From Elusimicrobiota bacterium (lineage in GTDB: Bacteria; Elusimicrobiota; Elusimicrobia; 2-02-FULL-39-32), in assembly GCA_023249715.1 (NCBI GenBank), contig JAHFCA010000105.1:1-5603 (forward strand): a stretch of 5,603 bases of DNA. Direction: 5' to 3'. The notes beneath the pieces were generated by a model, which saw only the letters and a list, made by a program, of their open reading frames with translations, was not told the DNA's origin and searched no databases. Shown one piece after another: positions 4,915 to 5,603 of this stretch (position 1 is the stretch's first letter; every line of letters begins with the position of its first letter). A program made the translations under genes and the position numbers.

Positions 4915-5286
4915 TTAAACCTTTTTCAATTTCTCAATCAAATCTTTTAAAATTTCCTTGGTTAATTTTTTATTTCTGAGAGTTCTAAACAATATAGGCA
5001 GCCTTCCAAGTAATTTCTTGTCCAGAAGTATATCTTGAGGTATTCTACCAGCTCCTGCTGAAGCCAAGTCAACAAACATGTGCCAATGACTCGACCCTCC
5101 TTTAATTCCAAGATACTTTGCATACTCTTTAAGCTTTTGCATATCTTGTGGTGGTCCCAGAACTCCTCGTTCTATTTTACTCATATTACCAGGGTCTAAT
5201 TTATGTTTCAAACAGAATTCCCTGAGACTAATGCTATTTTTTATTCTCATTTCCTTGAAAAAATCACCAAAACTCTTTGTTTCCAT
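4915..5286 (-). CDS. XRE/Cro-type HTH regulator, partner of the ImmA peptidase
   Basis: This is a 123-residue DNA-binding protein. The N-terminal helix-turn-helix spans about 8-60, with the XRE pattern SLREFCLKHKLDPGNMSKIERG (S20 to G41: helix 2, turn, recognition helix, closing IERG). The C-terminal part has DLASAGAGRIPQDIL and LPILFRTLRNKKLTKEIL, a tail seen in XRE regulators paired with ImmA-like proteins (from memory). ATG 5286 is preferred over ATG 5301. It has GGGGGTGAG 4 nt upstream, whereas the expected transcription start near 5303 leaves ATG 5301 almost leaderless. The likely role is repressor of its own two-gene operon and antitoxin or protease target of the downstream peptidase. 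A 7-bp inverted repeat over the -10 box is the likely binding site. Confidence 0.9.
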   Translation of the reverse strand: METKSFGDFFKEMRIKNSISLREFCLKHKLDPGNMSKIERGVLGPPQDMQKLKEYAKYLGIKGGSSHWHMFVDLASAGAGRIPQDILLDKKLLGRLPILFRTLRNKKLTKEILKDLIEKLKKV

Positions 5287-5290
5287 AGCA

Positions 5291-5299
5291 CTCACCCCC
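5291..5299 (-). promoter_or_regulatory. ribosome binding site of the XRE gene
   Basis: On the - strand GGGGGTGAG resembles the extended anti-Shine-Dalgarno complement AGGAGGTGA and ends 4 nt before ATG 5286. It decides in favour of this start over the upstream ATG at 5301. Confidence 0.7.
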
Positions 5300-5302
5300 A
5301 TC

Positions 5303-5323
5303 TGTTGTAATTATAATACAACA
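5303..5323. promoter_or_regulatory. candidate operator: 7-bp inverted repeat centred on the -10 box
   Basis: TGTTGTA (5303-5309) and TACAACA (5317-5323) are perfect inverted repeats separated by 7 nt. The centre (5313) falls within the -10 hexamer of the promoter of the XRE gene. A dimeric XRE repressor bound here would block RNA polymerase. Binding by this protein is inferred from position and symmetry. Confidence 0.7.
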
Positions 5324-5338
5324 CTCAAAAAATGTCAA
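5310..5338 (-). promoter_or_regulatory. perfect-consensus sigma-70 promoter for the XRE-peptidase operon
   Basis: Read on the - strand, TTGACA (5338-5333) is followed by a 17-nt spacer and TATAAT (5315-5310): both hexamers and the spacing are exactly consensus. The expected start of transcription is near 5303, giving a leader of about 17 nt before ATG 5286. Such a strong promoter fits a tightly autorepressed module. Confidence 0.88.
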
Positions 5339-5350
5339 GACTTCAATTAT

Positions 5351-5514
5351 ACCCTAGAACCGACATTGGTTGTGAGAATAGAGACGAAAAATATGGGTCA
5401 GATTTTGGCGCAAAAAGGTGAGAGCGTACTTGAACAGTACGGTCGAACCTTTTTGCGTCGAAAGATGACCCATATTTTTCGTTGAATTCCACAATCCAAT
5501 GTCGGTTCTAGGGT
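5351..5514. repeat. 164-nt imperfect palindrome (MITE-like or long hairpin)
   Basis: The two halves pair in four blocks. The outer block is 19 bp (5351-5369 / 5496-5514). The second is 17 bp (5384-5400 / 5466-5482). The third is 11 bp (5409-5419 / 5447-5457). The innermost is 6 bp (5425-5430 / 5436-5441) around a TGAAC loop. The mismatched patches between blocks are nearly equal in length on both arms (14/13, 8/8, 5/5 nt). TAT flanks both ends (5348-5350 and 5515-5517), possibly a 3-bp target duplication but easily chance. No transposase is present. It could be a MITE, a decayed insertion sequence reduced to its ends, or a structured RNA. The similar short ORFs read from both strands here follow from the palindrome. 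Confidence 0.85.
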
Positions 5515-5603
5515 TATGCTCCAGATAAGATAAAAAATTGCTGAGAAAATTAAAACCCATAACCTTTCCAACGTTTAGAGACTAGCTCCACAATTCCCGA
5601 GGA
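5515..5603. other. window edge, no supported gene
   Basis: This is an AT-rich stretch after the palindrome. On the - strand one frame is open from the window edge to a TAA at 5552-5550 (17 codons, ending VSKRWKGYGF). It could be the C-terminus of a gene lying beyond the window, but it is too short to judge. Confidence 0.3.

Noticed and set aside
5231..5485. 84-codon + strand ORF and 68-codon - strand ORF (5354-5560) over the palindrome
   Set aside because: They encode similar peptides on opposite strands only because the DNA is palindromic. The + strand ORF also overlaps the XRE start and promoter. No ribosome binding site or known domain.
5550..5603. Partial - strand reading frame of 17 codons entering from the window edge
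   Set aside because: Open frames of this length occur by chance and no family signature is visible. The sequence beyond the window would decide.

Overview
The window is bacterial. It carries a translation/transcription gene cluster on the + strand (EF-Tu, bL33, tRNA-Trp, an unrecognised membrane protein, SecE, NusG, uL11, uL1). A two-gene XRE regulator / ImmA-type metallopeptidase module converges on it from the - strand. The order tuf-rpmG-trnW-secE-nusG-rplK-rplA is a widespread bacterial arrangement. The EF-Tu is unusual: its switch I reads K-I-L-T where R-G-I-T is normal, and it has a four-cysteine insertion. Together with very tight gene spacing and mostly absent Shine-Dalgarno sites, this suggests an uncultivated lineage, possibly a candidate-phyla-radiation (Patescibacteria/Parcubacteria-like) genome. 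That is an inference from memory and not proved here. All nine protein genes end in TAA and none has an in-frame TGA, so nothing suggests a recoded TGA.

Layout. 1-1374: tuf and rpmG, 5 nt apart. 1375-1840: a structured, largely non-coding stretch around a complete tRNA-Trp gene (CCA anticodon, G discriminator, no encoded CCA). Strong hairpins lie on both sides. A 49-nt direct repeat starts in the T-loop of the tRNA, runs past its 3' end and recurs 170 nt downstream, where it forms the leader of the next gene. 1841-2353: a four-helix membrane protein of unknown function with the best Shine-Dalgarno site in the window. 2359-4247: secE, nusG, rplK and rplA, with gaps of 2 to 16 nt. rplJ/rplL do not follow; the cluster ends at a hairpin plus T-run terminator whose T-run is also the last codons of the convergent peptidase gene.

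4306-5338, - strand: an XRE-family regulator and an ImmA/IrrE-type HExxH metallopeptidase, 6 nt apart. They are driven by a promoter matching consensus sigma-70 exactly (TTGACA, 17 nt, TATAAT). A 7-bp inverted repeat is centred on the -10 box, a strong candidate operator for autoregulation. The pair fits a toxin-antitoxin-like or ImmR/ImmA-like regulatory module. 5351-5514: a 164-nt imperfect palindrome just upstream of that promoter, resembling a MITE or a long structured hairpin. 5515-5603: no supported gene.

How the parts fit: EF-Tu, bL33, uL11, uL1 and tRNA-Trp serve translation, NusG couples transcription to translation, and SecE is part of the protein export channel. The - strand pair is an accessory module inserted where the ribosomal operon often continues with rplJL. 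The most unusual parts are the decorated tRNA-Trp region, the EF-Tu variant, the promoter/operator and the long palindrome.
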